DNA of 64,000 nt from Dipteronia dyeriana (taxonomy: Eukaryota > Streptophyta > Magnoliopsida > Sapindales > Sapindaceae): contig CM065296.1 in the NCBI GenBank assembly GCA_032871835.1, positions 53,349,288 to 53,413,287 on the forward strand, in the 5' to 3' direction. Below the pieces are notes generated by a model. The model did not search any database. It was given only the letters and a program-made list of their open reading frames with translations, and had not been told where the DNA came from. The number at the start of each line of letters is the position of its first letter. The first letter of the stretch is position 1. Shown here in pieces: positions 23,674 through 35,388 of this stretch. The position numbers were made by a program, and so were the translations under genes.

Positions 23674-26600
23674 ATGAGATGGCTAAATGTTACATTATGG
23701 CCACCATCTCCGACGTGTGGCAACAACAACATGAATGAATAGAGACTGCTGTCGATAAAATGATGTCTCTAGAGGAGATGTTTGCTATGAGGTCTAGGAC
23801 GACTAAGAGAGAGGCAGTGACTGCTTTTATGAATCTTATGATGAAACCTGGACAGGATGTGAAAGATCACATGATGAAAGTCATAGCATATCTCAACATT
23901 GCTGAACTGAATGGTGCTGAGATTGATGGTGAGACCTAAATTGACATGATTGTCCACTCACTGTTGGATTCCTTTGATCAATTCAAGTTGGACTACACAT
24001 TGAATAATAAGGAATACACCTTGCAAGACCTGATGTATGATGTTCAAAGCGTAGAACAAAATCCTTGTGAAAGGCAAGGGTCAAAAGATTCATACCGTAG
24101 GTAAAATTGCTACTGTTAATACCCGTAAGAAGGTCAAGAAACAACAAAAGAAAAAGCAACTAGGACCTACTAAGAAGGTGACAAAGAAAGTAACCAAGAT
24201 CAAAGGGAAGTGTTTCCTTTGTGGTGAAAAGGGACATTGGAAAAGAAATTACCCAAAGCCTCAAGACAAAAAGGAAGAAGGTAATATTAATTATCTTGAA
24301 ACATGTTTTTTGGCGGATTCTAGGGATTCTTGGATTATAGACTCCGGAGCCACTAATCATGTTTGTTTTTCCTTACAGGTTTCAAGGAAAGGAGAAGGCT
24401 TAATGAGAACGAATTCAACTTACATTTAGGCAATGGAGCGTTGGTGTCTGCTAGTTTAGTAGAAGATATTAGAATTGTTTAGATTCTTATAGGCATTTTA
24501 AATTTAATAGACGTTTATTATGTACCTCAACTCAAGAGGAATTTAATTTCAGTTTCTTATTTAAATAAATTTGGTTATTCGGTTACTTTTAATAAAGCTT
24601 TTATTATTAGTAAGAATGACAAAATTATTTACAAAGGTACATTGGAAAATGTTTTATTCTATTTGCATGGAAATATCTCTCACTTGTTAGACAAGGAATC
24701 AATGGAACCTAATCATAAAAGAGTAAAATTATCAAAAGATGAAACCTACCTATGGCATTTGCGCCTAGGTCATATTAACCTTAATAGGAATAAAAGATTG
24801 GTAAGTAACGGACCTCTAAGTGACTTAAAGGTTAATGATCTACCAACTTGTGAATCTTGTTTGGAAGGTAAAATGACCAAAAAGACGTTTACGACCAAAG
24901 GCGCAAGAGCCATCGAGTGTTTAGGATTGATACACACTGATGTGTGTGGACCTATGAGCATTCAAGCTAGAGGTGGATATGAGTACTTCATAACTTTCAC
25001 GTATGATCACTCAAGATTTGGTTATGTGTATCTCATGAGACATAAGTCGGATGCTTTTGAAATGTTCAAAGCATTTAAAGCTAAGGTTGAAAATCAGCTT
25101 AAGAAACGCATAAAAATCATGAGGTTTGATCGTGGTGGAGAATATCTATCTGGTGAGTTTCAGTAATATCTTATTGATAATGGGATAGTTTCTCAGTTTT
25201 TTTGCACCAGGCACACCTAAACAAAATGGGTTAGTTCTATGTTGAGTTATTCAACGCTCTCTAATTCTTTTCGGGGATATGCTTTACAAACCGTAATGTA
25301 CATTCTAAACGATATACTATTTAAGTCGGTTCCTAAAACACCGAATGAGTTGTGAACCAGACGAAAGCCTAGTTTACAATACTTAAGGATATTTGGATGT
25401 CCTGCACATGTGTTAAAAGGAAAGACAGAAAAGATGGAGTCTCGTTCAGAAACATGCATATTTGTAGAGTATCCAAAAGGAACAAAAAGATATTATTTTT
25501 ATAGTCCTTCAGATCTTAAAGTATTTTTGTCGACAAATGCAAAATTTATAGAAAATGACTATATAAATAATTTTATGCCTAAAAGTAGAATTGTCCTGAA
25601 TGAGCTTTCAGGAGATACAATTCCACAAGAGGTTTTACAACAAAGCCCAATTGTAAGTTCCGTACCAACACAAGATCAACAATCAACCATACCTCAACGT
25701 AGTGGGAGGGTTGTTAGACAACCCGAGAGATACACCGATCTAGGAGAATCTGTAGAAAATCTTCCAGACGACGATGATCCCTATACGTACAAGGAAACAA
25801 TGGAAGATGTTGATTGTCGCCATTGGCAAATGGTAATGCAATCCGAAATTGAATCTATGTTCAAAAACAAAGTCTGGTCTCTTGTAGACTTGCCTAAAGG
25901 GATAAAACCCATCGGGTGCAAGTGGGTATACAAGAGGAAAAAAGGAATTGATGGAAATGTGGAAACCTTTAAAGCTAGATTGGTAGCTAAAGGTTATACA
26001 CAGAAGGAATGTATCGATCATGAAGAAACCTTCTCTCATGTGGCCATGCTTAAATCCATTAGGATACTTTTATCCATTGCGGCATCTTTAGACCTAGAGA
26101 TTTGGAAAATGGACGTCAAGACAACTTTCCTTAATGGAAGTCGTAACGAAAGCATCTACATGATGCAACCAGAAGGATTCATTGAAAAAGGCCAAGAGGA
26201 AAGGGTATGCAAGTTGCCAAGATCCATATATGGATTGAAGTAAGCATGCAGATCCTAGAACATAAGGTTCGATCAAGCTGTGAAAAGTTTTGGATTTATT
26301 CAAAACCTTGACGAACCTTGTGTACACAAAAGGATTAAAGGCGACAAGTTGGTTTTTCTAATTCTTTATGTTGATGATATACTACTCATCGGAAACGATG
26401 TAGGTGTATTGACATCAATAAAAGAATGGTTAGCAAAACAATTTGATATGAAGGACTTAGGAGAAACAAGTTATATTCTTGGTATCCAAATCATAAGGGA
26501 TAGAAAGAATAGAATGATTGCATTATCTCAAGCTTCATACATAGATAAAATATTGTCTAGGTTTTCCATGCAAGATTCCAAGAAAGGTATGCTACCATTC

Positions 26601-27340
26601 AGACATGGAATCAAACTTTCTAAGGAACAAGTTCCTAAGAATGAGCATGAAGAGCAATTCATGAGTAGGGATCGGCAGTTGGAAGTCTCATGTATGCAAT
26701 GCTCTACACTAGACCAGATGTTTGTTTTGTTATGGGCATAGTAAGCAGGTTTCAATCAAAACCTGGTCTTGATCACAGGACGACAGTCAAGCATATTTTC
26801 AAGTATCTTAGGAGAACGAGAGATTATATGCTTGTATACTCTGGAGGGGATTTAATTCCCATTGTAAATACAGATTCTGATTTTCAGTCAAATTCTGACT
26901 CACGGAGATCGACATCAGGATCTGTGTTTACTATTAGAGGAGGGGCAGTCATACAGAGGAGTATCAAGCAATCTTGTATTGCCGATTCCACCATGGAAGC
27001 CGAGTGTGTTGCCACAAGCGAGCTTGCTAAAGAGACTGTCTGGCTCCGCCAATTCTTGATTGACTAGGAAGTGGTTCCTGATGCGAATAAGCAAATTACT
27101 ATCTATTGTGACAATAGTGGAGCAGTGACTAATTCGAGAGAACCAAGAAGTCATAAGAGAGGGAAACACGTTCAAAGAAAGTATCACCTTCTAAGGAAAA
27201 TTGTGCATAGGGATGACGTGACGATTACCAAGATCTCGTCAGCAGAAAATCTAGCGGATCCCTTTACAAAGGCTCTTCCACAACAGAGTTTTGATGGGCA
27301 TCTAGAGAACATGGGGATGAGAGATATGACACATTTATTA
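23674..27340 (+). pseudogene. B1 gag-pol remnant (Copia)
   Basis: Gag lacks its start. The zinc knuckle CFLCGEKGHWKRNYPK (about 24210-24255) has Tyr for the last Cys. Protease WIIDSGATNHVCF (about 24331-24370) keeps DSG. Integrase keeps the zinc-binding HLRLGHIN ... CESCLEGKM and D of IHTDVCGPM and FDRGGEY, but stops follow EFQ at 25163, and the segment with the catalytic Glu (NGVAERRNR in the sister copy) is deleted near 25230. RT runs 25410-26741 in pieces, with YVDD at 26367-26378. RNase H ends near MGMRDMTHLL. Frameshifts near 26240 and 26680 break RT. Not functional. Confidence 0.85.
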
Positions 27341-27357
27341 AAGAGCAAGTGGGAGAT

Positions 27358-29819
27358 TGTTGGGATTATGCTCGATAGCAAGAGTGTAATAATGTAATTG
27401 ACAGTCTGTTTCATATTAATAAAGTGATTTCTAGTTTAACAAATCTTATAGCATTTATAGTTTAACAAATCTTATAGATTATTATAATTGTCAAAAGTAA
27501 ATATTCATAAGGTCAAAAGACTATGAGAAAAGAAGAATTGTTCATACATCTAGATATGTATGAGGTAGACACAATTCTTTAGTTAGTCTTGAATAATATT
27601 CACAACTTAAGATAAAAGGTTGGGTGCCTCTATCTTGTCAAAGTTGTAGATTCTTTTGCTAGCATTTGAATGGGATCAAATGTGTTATGATGATTGTAAA
27701 ATCATCAAAGTGAGGTATTTTTGGACAAAAGAATCTAGTGCACAGGGTGCATTGAGTAGGATAACAATGAAATACTTTATCTAGAACCGTCAATGGATAA
27801 AAGTTTTCATTTGACGACAATCGGAGAGTCTATCTCAATCCTAAGATAAATGATGGACTTATGATTTCAAGTGTTATCATTTGAGCTATCAATGAGTACG
27901 ATTATATAGCATAGTCTATCCTCGATAGTTTGGAGGTATTCATTTGTTAATCGATAGAGGACATCATTTATAGATAAGGACATCATTTATAGATATGGAC
28001 ATCGTGGCTCCATTTATTAAATGAGAGTAGAATATCATCATATGGATGTTTTGAGGTATTGGATATTAAATCTTAATATTAAGTTTTCAATAGTGTCTAT
28101 TGAAACATGGCTTCTAGACAAGTCAAAATATCCAAGTTCAAAATGTGGTCATATGAGTAAATATGGTAACTTTGAGAGCTATAGGCGGTCTATGAGCTCT
28201 TGGCGATTACTGGTATTTTTCACGAGGATACACTTTCTCCAATAAGGTTGTCTAGGGTATGAATGTGTATCATCAACTTTTTCTATCTTTATTTAAGAGT
28301 TCAATTTTGGTTCTTTAGTTGAATGAACTAAAATTAAATAGATCGGATCTAAGTGAATCATTTGTTCATTGTGATTGGGTTGTGTTTATTGGAGCTTAAA
28401 TTTAGATAGCCCCCGAAGATCCCCAATCCACAAGAACTTGTATGGATCACTTGATATATTCTACCGGACCAATTTAGGGATCCATCTAGAATTGTATTGA
28501 GACATGTAGACTTGTTTCTTTTTGTAAGAATGTGTCTAGTTCACATGTGGACTTTTTATTAAGGTCAAATGAATTTTATAAAATTAGAAAATAATATATT
28601 GACCCATATATATATGTGTTTGGCGGCAATGCTATTTGGAATAGCTTAATTATATTATATTATTTAATTATTTAATTAAATGAAAATTAATTAATTTGGT
28701 GATTAATTAATTATTTAATTAAAAGTAAAAAAAAAAAAATCATAGTAGGAGATGGTCTCCTAAAATTATACTATTGTTGGTAGTATAATTAATGTTAAAG
28801 ACTATATTTGATAAGTAGATAAATAAAAGGAATTACTAATCTAATCAAATTAGGAAATCTTTAATATGGTTACAAATACACTATTGAGTTGGATTAGGAC
28901 TCTTAGTGTAGGATAGAATTCCTTTTTGAAAAGGATTTTTAACCACCAAATAAATCTACCTAAGAAAATGATTCTTAACTACCAAGTAAATCCTTCTTAG
29001 GAAATGAATTAAGTCTCCTAATTATATTCTACGAAATTACAGGTCAGCTATGTATATATAAGGGGAGGATAGAATTTTTTTTAGATAAAGATTCTTAACT
29101 ACCAAATAAATCCACATAAGGAAAAGATTATTGTCAACCAAGTAAATCCTTTTTAAGAGAGGACTTATGATCATATATATATGGGTTTGGAAATTTCGGC
29201 CATCACTAATTAATTTGCAAAAATTAATTTCGGCCAAGCTTGAGACTTTCTAAAGAGAGAATTCGGCCAAGCATGAGAGAATTTTAAGGGAGAAAAATTT
29301 TGTTTTTACTCTGGACAAAATTTGACCAACTCATAGAGATAGTGTGAATTCGGCCAAGAAGAGAAAAAGGGGAACGTTTTTTTTTTCGATAGTACACTAA
29401 TATCCTTTACATCAAAAGGGTTTTGTGTACAACATCGAATCAAGGTTCACGTGAGTTTCAATCAAATTGATTGATAATTCACAAGTGGACAGACGTTCTT
29501 GATTTTTCTCTTGAAGAATTATTATAACTAACAAGAAACAAGATTTTGTTTGTTTCCATCATCAAGTATACAAGATAAAGAAAGGGAGCCCACACTCCTA
29601 GGCGATTCACGTTAGTGATTGGATTGGAAGATCTTGCGGAATCAATTCAGCGCTTGTTTAATTGTCACGAGAAAAAGGTACGACACTTTTTATATACATC
29701 AATTAATCTAGGGTTAAGGTTCTCGTTGCGTAAAAGGGAAAAAAAATTATTTATACGCAAACCCTAATTTTCTAATTTTTCCACGCTTCCGTTGCGTTTT
29801 TGAACCGATTTTCCCTACA
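27358..29819 (+). repeat. 3' LTR of B1 (family B, 2462 bp)
   Basis: Starts TGTTGGGATTATGCTCGATA directly after a purine-rich AGTGGGAGAT and ends TTCCCTACA. Its part at 28.9-29.2 kb holds degenerate repeats built on ATTCTTAACTACCAA and TAAATCC. Matching LTRs are at 46510-48724 and 53858-56100 in inverted orientation. Confidence 0.9.
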
Positions 29820-29824
29820 AACTT

Positions 29825-30669
29825 GGCACAAGAATCAAACTTGAAATTTTAGGGCATGTAGAAATTACCTAGCTAAAGACAAACAAGAAGACTCATGCTT
29901 GGAAGATGTAAAGATGATGTTAGATGCTCATGGATTGAAGTTTGGTTGAGTCAAAATAGTTTCTTAGAGCTTTTATCTTAAATGAATACTCTCATTAAAG
30001 AAATGGTTTGGAAGCTCTAAAAAATGAGTGAGGAAGAAAATGGCAAATATATATGAGCCCTAAAGTAAAACTACAACACTTTGAGAGAAGACAGTTAAAA
30101 CCTGTCAGTACCGTTGGCTAGACCGCGACATAGGTAAGGTACCAAGACTACGGTATAAGCAACGGATCATCCTCTGGACAACATCGTTGTAGGGACTGTT
30201 GTGCATGTAACTGCACAAGCCGCGATAAAGACAACATGCAACGCCTGGACAACATCGCTATAGGGGACCGTTGTGCATGCATGTGCACATGCCGCAGTGT
30301 GGACAACATGCAACACCTGATCAACACCGTTGTGAAGACCGCGGTGGCGGCATGTGTATACCAAGCGGTCCGAACCGCGACCAAGTGGAAAATCCTCTTA
30401 TATAAGCAAACACAATATACAATCCAAGCAAACAAGTGATAGAAAGAGATAAGGCACACAAAAGAGCAAATGGACACTAATTCAAGATGATTAAAACATA
30501 CATGAGAGTAAGTGTGTACCTAAATCTCTTTAAAGGAGGTTAAGCAAAGTGATATGCCTTTAAGCTTGAGTTTGGTCATGAACAAAGACGGCCTAAACTA
30601 CCCTTACATATATAAACCCAAATATGGTTTGTCAACGAAATAAGTCAATTAACAACCGAGGAGCTTACA
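29825..30669 (-). repeat. 5' LTR of element A, part 2
   Basis: It continues the LTR interrupted at 22304 (GGCACAAGAATCAAAC onward) and ends GAGGAGCTTACA. It carries the second copy of the GC-rich minisatellite at about 30.12-30.38 kb. Confidence 0.8.
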
Positions 30670-31083
30670 ACGGTCTTTTTTCAATTTGATATACTAAAAA
30701 TGGTGGAAACTAAAGGATTTAGACACCATTCGGTAACATTTTTGTTTTCGGTTTTCAGTTTTCTCGTTTTTTAATGTTTTTGAAAAGTTGATTTTAGGAT
30801 TTTTCAGATTCAAAAAAACGTCTGATATCCGTTGGTGAAAACGATACTCGGAGAATTAAAATATACAAAACATGTCTGATAGAATAGTTTCAAGATAATT
30901 TTCAACATTATTTTTTTATGTATCAAAATTAACTTTCTTTAGTTTTTTTTTTTTTTTACTTTTTGGGGTAGCTGCCCTCCAATGTACCAATTTGTTTTTT
31001 TGATTACACTCGATTAAACCAAACCAAACCCAGTTTAGTTAAATCCAATGTTACACCCTCTGCTTATGCAACCATGAGCGTAA

Positions 31084-31085
<2 letters not shown>

Positions 31086-31141
<56 letters not shown>
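31086..31141. repeat. (TA)n microsatellite
   Basis: An uninterrupted TA dinucleotide run of about 28 units. It explains the Ile-Tyr repeats in the open frames that cross it. Confidence 0.95.
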
Positions 31142-31146
<5 letters not shown>

Positions 31147-31460
31147 GTCCATGAAGAGATAATATTGAAGATGAAGAAGAGCTCTTACATGCCAGTAAAC
31201 CGACCTGTACTGCTTCCGCCACCGCCAGTACCTTTGCCACCACCACCATCGGTTCTTGCTTCTGCGAAGGTGTCGACAGTTGTTGTCGAGGCTGATGGCA
31301 GTCCGAGGAGAGACATCTGCTTCAGCAGATCGACGCCACCACTGAAGGAGCTGGAGTTACGGCGGGAACTGGAGTTGCGGCGGGAACTGGAGTTGCTCCG
31401 TTCACCTGAAGTCTCCACGCTGCTGCATAGAATTCAAACACACAAATATGAGATCTGATT
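31140..31460 (-). pseudogene. Coding-like, GC-richer block (possible captured gene fragment)
   Basis: On the - strand a 77-codon open frame reads Ser/Arg-rich repeats (NSSSRRNSSSRRNSSSF), then GGVDLLKQMSLLGLPSA, then a Gly/Thr-rich tail ending GRFTGM. On the + strand a 104-codon frame is Pro-rich. Codon-like composition and GC content differ from the AT-rich neighbours. A fragment of a host gene carried by the surrounding element is one explanation. I do not recognise the protein. Confidence 0.3.
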
Positions 31461-31699
31461 TGGTCTTGGGTTTCCACGAAGCAGTGATAATTCTTATGGA
31501 GAGAGCTTGACATTGATGAATTTTGTGTTGTCTTTGATCACTGAAGTGAAGATTGAAAATTCTGAGAACGAGAAATTGTTGTTCTCAGAGTTCTCATTTT
31601 TTTTGTTCATTAAAGTGAGAACTGTTCTCAATGTTTTGTAATTTTGATTTTTGAATTTATCACACCGAACGGGATTTTCCGATTTCTATGACTCAAAAA

Positions 31700-32874
31700 C
31701 AGTCTGTCCTGTAAGTGTTTTTCAGTTGCTGTTTTTCGAAAATAAAAATTAAAATAAAAACAGTATTTTTGGTTTTATTTTCGATTTCTGAAAACGCGTC
31801 TGGTAGCAAATACTGAAAGCTGTATTTTGAAAATGAAAACGGAAAAAACGCGTTTGGTAGGTTAACCGAAAACTATCAAAAATTAAAATATCAATTTTAG
31901 TATTTTGTTTAATATTATTACAACTATAAATAAATTTATTAAATAATTAACCAATATAATTTTTGTATTATAATTTTTAAATTAATCAAAAGTTACACAT
32001 CAAAAATTAATTCAAAAAAACATATCAAAAAAATGAATTAATCATAACGAAACCCTTACATTATAAATAAATAATTATAATATATATATATATATTTATA
32101 TATATATTATATAATAAAAATATAATTGTATATATTATATTAATATATATACATATTATAATAATAAATTATAATAATATATATATTATTTTATATATTA
32201 AAAATTATTATATTTTTTATGTATGAAATATTATTATATTTTTTATATTACATTTTTATATATAATAATACATAATATATGACATTATATCCTATGTAAA
32301 TATATAATATTTGATATTATGATATATATATATATATATATATATTATATAAATTAATAGTATATATATATATATTATAATTATAAAATATTATATATAA
32401 TATTTATATAAACTATATTATAATATTATATATATATATGATATATTAATATTATATGATATATATTATATTCTATAATATTTTATATTATAATATACAT
32501 AAAATACATAAAATATTATATATATATATTATTATAATATATATATATGTAATTATAATTATAATATAAATATAAGAGGGGCATTTTGGTAATTTAAAAT
32601 TTTTGTTCCGTCTTGTCCTAGTTATATCAAACGCATAACAGTACAATTAATAGTTTAATTTTTTTTAATATAAAAAAAAAGTGAAAAACAAAATGAAAAA
32701 CAAAAACGAAAAACGAAAAACGAAAAAAGAGTATTTTGTGTTTTCAAATCTTTCACTTTTAACACTGATTTTGTAAACCGTTTTTTTTCGAAAATAAAAT
32801 GAAAAACGGTTAACGAAAGCGTTTTCGAAAAATAAAAATGAAAACGGACTGAAAAACAGCTGCAGGACGGGGCC
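31700..32874. mobile_element. PIF/Harbinger-like non-autonomous element, copy 1
   Basis: The left end GTCCTGTAAGTGTTTTTCAG (with one or two changes) and the right end GAAAAACAGCTGCAGGACGG recur in copy 2. The outer termini form inverted repeats (GGCCCCGTCCTG type). TAAA follows the right end. The centre is expanded by an almost pure A/T tract (32040-32575). No transposase frame is present. Confidence 0.65.
32040..32575. repeat. Almost pure A/T tract with ATATAT arrays
   Basis: More than 500 bp are nearly free of G and C, built from TATATA, ATTATA and AATATT words. It lies inside copy 1 of the Harbinger-like element. The shorter copy 2 has a plain (TA)n at the matching place (33243-33300). 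Confidence 0.85.
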
Positions 32875-32878
32875 TAAA

Positions 32879-33244
32879 GGGCCCGTCCTGTAAGTGTTTT
32901 TCAGTTGCTGTTTTTCAAAAATAAAAATGAAAATGAAAACAATATTTTTGGTTTCAGTTTCGAATTCTGAAAACGCGTCTGGTAGCATATACTGAAAGCT
33001 GCATTTTGAAAATGAAAACGGAAAAAACGCGTCTGGTAGGTTAACTAAAAACTATCAAAAATTGATTACATAATTAACCAATATAATTTTTGTATTGTAA
33101 TTTTTAAATTAAACAAAAGTAACACATCAAAAATCAATTCAAAAAAATATAACAAAAAATAAATTAATCAAAACTAAACTATAAACTTATAAATAAATAA
33201 TTACAATATATATATATTATAATATATATATAATAATTATAATG

Positions 33245-33305
<61 letters not shown>

Positions 33306-33716
33306 ATGAATTCTTTTAGTTCTAGTTGGAAATAAATTATTCTTGAATAAATATATATATATATATAGGGACACTTTGGTCATTTAAAAATCTTGTCCCG
33401 TCTTATCCTAGCCGTATAAAACGCATAATAGAACTAAATGAAGCAAAATAAAAAACAAAATGAAAAACAAAATATATTTTTTTATATAAAAAGGTGAAAA
33501 ACAAAATGAAAAACAAAAACGAAAAACGAAAAACGAAAAACGAAAAACAAGTATTTTATGTTTTTTAAATCTTTCACTTTTAACACTGATTTTGTTTTTC
33601 ATTTTTTGTTTTGTTTTCTGAAAATAAAATGAAAAACGGTTAACGAACGCGTTTTCGAAATCGTTTTTAAAAAATAAAAACGAAAACGGACTGAAAAACA
33701 GCTGCAGGACGGGGCC
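32879..33716. mobile_element. PIF/Harbinger-like non-autonomous element, copy 2
   Basis: 838 bp, GGGCCCGTCCTGTAAGTG to CAGCTGCAGGACGGGGCC. It is flanked by TAAA at 32875-32878 and 33717-33720, consistent with a TAA target duplication. It abuts copy 1 head to tail, sharing a single TAAA. The ends are inverted repeats of about 25 bp with mismatches. Confidence 0.75.
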
Positions 33717-33720
33717 TAAA

Positions 33721-35383
33721 CGAACAACCCCTTATTTTCTCAAAATGCTAATTGATGTCATGGTTCGGTTTTGTCCAAAACCGTATTGAACCGTTATCTT
33801 TTCGGTTTTTGAAAACATGAATTGATTTGAACTGATTTGGATCTTAGAACCAAAGTGAATTGAACATTTTTATCTTGTTTTGGTTCAATTTAGAGTAATA
33901 ATATTTAAAATCCTCTAAAACTGTTTTTACACCCCAAATTAATATATCTTCAAAATTTCAAAATTATCCTTGTTAAATTATCATTTAATCCAAATATATT
34001 ATAATTTGTTTCCCTTTATTGAATTCTTACCATCTAAACTAAAATTTGGAAATTTCAAGGGATCCCAAAAGAAACCGTGCAAGAGAAGGAGAAAGAGAGC
34101 GATGAGAGAGGGTGTAATGTGGTTGTGCAAATAAAATGGTGTCTGAATTCTTAAGCAACATGAAAATCGATGGTGAGAGAGAGAGATCAAGCGTTTGTTT
34201 TTTTTTAAACACAATGAGAATTTTTTTAATGATTTTCAAATATCATTCGTTTTTATTGGATCAAATATCAATAAAATTCAGGATAAATTAGTAGTAAAAT
34301 TCGGGATTAAATATCAATGATTTTCGTTGTAATCTTCTATCTCTATTTAAATTATTTGATAATATTTTTTATATTAAATAATTGACATATTTAGTAATGT
34401 GTGACATGTGTTTATAAAATATAATCTTTCTAAAATATTTGACGGGGCTTACATATATAAAAAGGGGTGTAAATACAAATCATTAGAGGTGTAAATACCA
34501 CACCTCTTCGTTTTATTTATGTTTTGAGTTTATTGGGCCAATTGGGCTTTCCTTTTTCAGGTTTTTTTCTTACTGTTTTTGGGCCTTTTAAATCATCACA
34601 TTGTAAGAAAATCTGACTGCACTACAACACCTTGATTAGTTGATTATATTCCTTAAGGTAAAATATCCCTAAGTTTTAGAATTTAACATAAACATACCTG
34701 TTGTTAAAGTTAATCTATTCATTTAACAGTTGACCAACCAAATTTATGAAAATACAATTTTAGCCATACCACATTATCCTAAATATATTTATTTTTTAAT
34801 AAGATAATTAAACAAATAAGGAAAAAAAATTCATCTCAATCTCATCTTCACCAATCTAACGATTTATGTTTAACTCCATCTACATTACAAACAACCAACA
34901 CAAAACATAAATTAATTCCAAAAACAAAAAAAAAAAAAAAAAAAAAATTAAAAAAAACGTATGAAAAAATGGAACAAATCTGCTCCTTATTGGAAATTGG
35001 CTCGTATTCCCATGTGATCCTAACAGAATTCAGCTGTGCAGAAGTGGTCCAAACGAGATATGATTGGTATGGGTGAGGTACGAATGACACATTCGGGACG
35101 CGTGAAGATTCTGGAAGGTGTGTGGGAGCAGGTGTGACATGGTTTCTTGTTGAAAAGTCAAGAAATTGCTTTGGCTATAAGTAAATGACTTTGGCTCCAA
35201 GCAAGTTGGTACGGCCGTTCGATAGTCATCTACGCCAAAGAATTTGCATAGCATTAAAATTTAACATGTCTTCATTATCTGTTTCCGTACATTATCCAAA
35301 AATGCTAGCCAAAACATCCATTGTTGACTTCTTAGTGAAATGACGTTTATAAAACAACCCTCTTCAATTAGTTCCTTGTCCAT
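33721..35383. other. AT-rich spacer, no gene recognised
   Basis: It contains GGTTCGGTTTTG-type low-complexity DNA (33.76-33.9 kb), a poly-A tract near 34930 and a GC-richer stretch at about 34.98-35.25 kb, with a 74-codon - strand open frame. The frame resembles no family I know and there is no splice context, so no gene is called. Confidence 0.4.
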
Positions 35384-35388
35384 TACCC

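Larger units (their letters stand above)
22305..29819 (+). mobile_element. Element B1: Copia retrotransposon inserted in the LTR of element A
   Basis: It runs from TGTTGGGATTATG to TTTTCCCTACA, with flanks AACAT (22300-22304) and AACTT (29820-29824), a 5-bp duplication with one change. The order is a truncated 5' LTR, gag, zinc knuckle, protease, integrase, RT, RNase H, polypurine tract AAGTGGGAGAT (27347-27357) and a full 3' LTR. The primer site and gag start were removed by a deletion. It is the same family as B2 at 46.5-56.1 kb, in the opposite orientation. Confidence 0.9.
10859..30669 (-). mobile_element. Element A: Sirevirus-like Copia retrotransposon, nested host of other insertions
   Basis: On the - strand it has a 5' LTR (30669-29825 plus 22304-21607, split by B1), a primer site, gag, pol, a non-coding 3' part with several purine-rich tracts, and a 3' LTR (12204-10859). 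Taking out the solo LTR, the chimeric fragment and B1 leaves about 8.9 kb. Sirevirus traits are a coiled-coil-rich gag C-terminus, a second zinc-knuckle region, DSGCSRHM protease, YVDDIIFGST reverse transcriptase and multiple PPT-like tracts. The presumed target duplications (ACCAT, ACGGT) do not match well, so the element is old or its ends have drifted. All reading frames are broken. Confidence 0.85.
30722..31676. mobile_element. Possible non-autonomous DNA element with CACCATTCGGT-type ends
   Basis: The left end GACACCATTCGGTAACA and the right end ACCGAACGGGATTTT are imperfect inverted repeats. The inside has TTTTGTTTTCGG-type sequence, a (TA)n run at 31086-31141 and a GC-richer coding-like block at 31140-31460. 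Target duplications are not clear. No transposase is present. Confidence 0.4.

Noticed and set aside
30148..30477. 109-residue - strand open frame and its + strand counterpart
   Set aside because: Both are generated by the GC-rich minisatellite of LTR-A.
34848..35254. Open frames of 74 and 80 codons as a small host gene
   Set aside because: They have no recognisable domain, no splice or promoter context and lie in AT-rich spacer; kept only as an unclassified stretch.
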